From positions 1 to 38,539 of IMG/VR virus record IMGVR_UViG_3300027899_000032: a DNA stretch of 38,539 nt. One strand, 5' to 3'. Shown here in pieces: positions 37,996-38,539 of the stretch. The translations under genes were made by a program, and so were the position numbers. The notes beneath the pieces are model-generated. The model ran no database searches, was not told the DNA's origin, and saw only the letters and a program-made list of their open reading frames with translations. Position 1 is the first letter of the stretch. Each line of letters opens with the position of its first letter. This DNA is from a virus.

Positions 37996-38539
37996 TCACC
38001 CCAATAAGTTTACTGAAAAATGCGACCTTTGTATTCCGCCCATGATATCAACAGTTTTTGTACCCCCTCCTACTGTCATACCAACGCTGAGTTGGTCGCC
38101 GGCGACACAGCTAGTGCAGATTGTATATATCATGTTGTTGCTAGACTGGCCTAGGAAGCTATATGCAGTTGGCCATGGGTTGCTCTGTTTTAAGAATAAG
38201 TTAGCAAAGTTTCTTACAATTGAAGATGCCTCGAGAGTATGCGCAGCGTCTAGGTTGTTGAGTGTCAAATATCCCTTAATTAGGTATATTCCGTCGACTG
38301 GACATACGAAATAGCCAGTTGCCGGGTCATAGCTGCCTGATTGGTCATACTCTACAGCGTCGAATACTATTGGCTCAACGGGGGTATTGTTTCCTGTTGC
38401 ATTGGCGAGTGTCACAGACAAATACGCCATGCTCATAGGCTGTAGTGGGTAGTTTATCGCTCCTGAGACGTACGCTTGCATTATGTCGTTAGCAGTCCCA
38501 AGAGTTGTATTATAGCCAAGCACGAATTTGTTTAAATTG
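37996..38539 (-). CDS. C1q-domain tail fibre protein, C-terminal part (gene crosses the contig join)
   Basis: The C-terminal part of the gene that starts at 352; bases 38414-38539 repeat 9-134. The merged gene has 762 bases and 253 residues. The last 140 residues form a C1q-like jelly roll (FDAVEYDQSGSYDPATGYFV, CPVDGIYLIKGYLTLNNLDA, GGTKTVDIMGG) related to the fibre at 1048-1740. This strongly suggests a trimeric receptor-binding head. The stop overlaps a possible GTG start of the next gene. Confidence 0.87.
   Translation of the reverse strand, partial: NLNKFVLGYNTTLGTANDIMQAYVSGAINYPLQPMSMAYLSVTLANATGNNTPVEPIVFDAVEYDQSGSYDPATGYFVCPVDGIYLIKGYLTLNNLDAAHTLEASSIVRNFANLFLKQSNPWPTAYSFLGQSSNNMIYTICTSCVAGDQLSVGMTVGGGTKTVDIMGGIQRSHFSVNLLG
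38414..38539. repeat. Terminal direct repeat, right copy (circular-map overlap)
   Basis: Identical to 9-134. Preceded by GAGTGTC, which continues the fibre gene and should replace bases 1-8 in the closed circle. Confidence 0.9.

Overview
This window is a complete or near-complete genome of a tailed phage with podovirus-type virion genes. It is circular in map: bases 9-134 recur exactly at 38414-38539, and one gene reads through the join, so the unique circle is about 38.4 kb. The first 8 bases do not fit the join and form a 12-bp inverted repeat with bases 35-46, so they look like an assembly or amplification foldback. The host is probably Gram-negative: there is a lipobox lipoprotein, there are signal peptides, and the ribosome binding sites and promoters are ordinary AGGAG and sigma70 types. 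I cannot name the host. No integrase or recognisable repressor is visible.

Layout. Most virion genes lie on the minus strand in one long leftward block from 24376 to 349, which continues across the join to 37476. In transcription order it holds the portal (with C-terminal poly-Gln), five small genes including an MT-A70 adenine methyltransferase, a scaffold-like protein, an N4-gp56-type major capsid protein, head/tail connector and hub proteins, three ejection-type internal proteins, and an array of tail fibre genes. The fibres reuse two C-terminal modules: a roughly 95-residue beta module in three genes and a C1q-like jelly roll in two. The block ends with small membrane and accessory genes. 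Two rightward cassettes of small genes interrupt it: 7361-8241 (membrane proteins, possible lysis or inner-membrane function) and 24630-25974 (a paralogous pair plus unknown genes).

The early/replication region (26431-33224) has a rightward arm (two unknown genes behind a near-consensus promoter) and a long leftward operon. That operon encodes a PD-(D/E)XK nuclease, a Bet/RecT annealing protein, two related helix-turn-helix proteins, a DnaB-type helicase, and two secreted proteins of unknown role. Four 22-bp iterons lie directly in the leader of the larger initiator-like gene and are the best candidate for the replication origin. No DNA polymerase is seen, so the host polymerase is presumably used. 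A divergent rightward operon (33234-36689) holds RusA, small basic proteins, a winged-helix-like protein and the large terminase. The small terminase lies about 8 kb away on the other strand.

The most striking element is a 159-residue mini-intein (36057-36533) inside the large terminase. It sits exactly at the nuclease active-site motif between DHA and CDALRY. It has no homing endonuclease and unusual splice-site residues. Other points of interest are the iteron origin with embedded ribosome binding sites, duplicated promoter sequences shared by distant operons, an apparent one-base frameshift in a small gene, and the absence of a recognisable endolysin.
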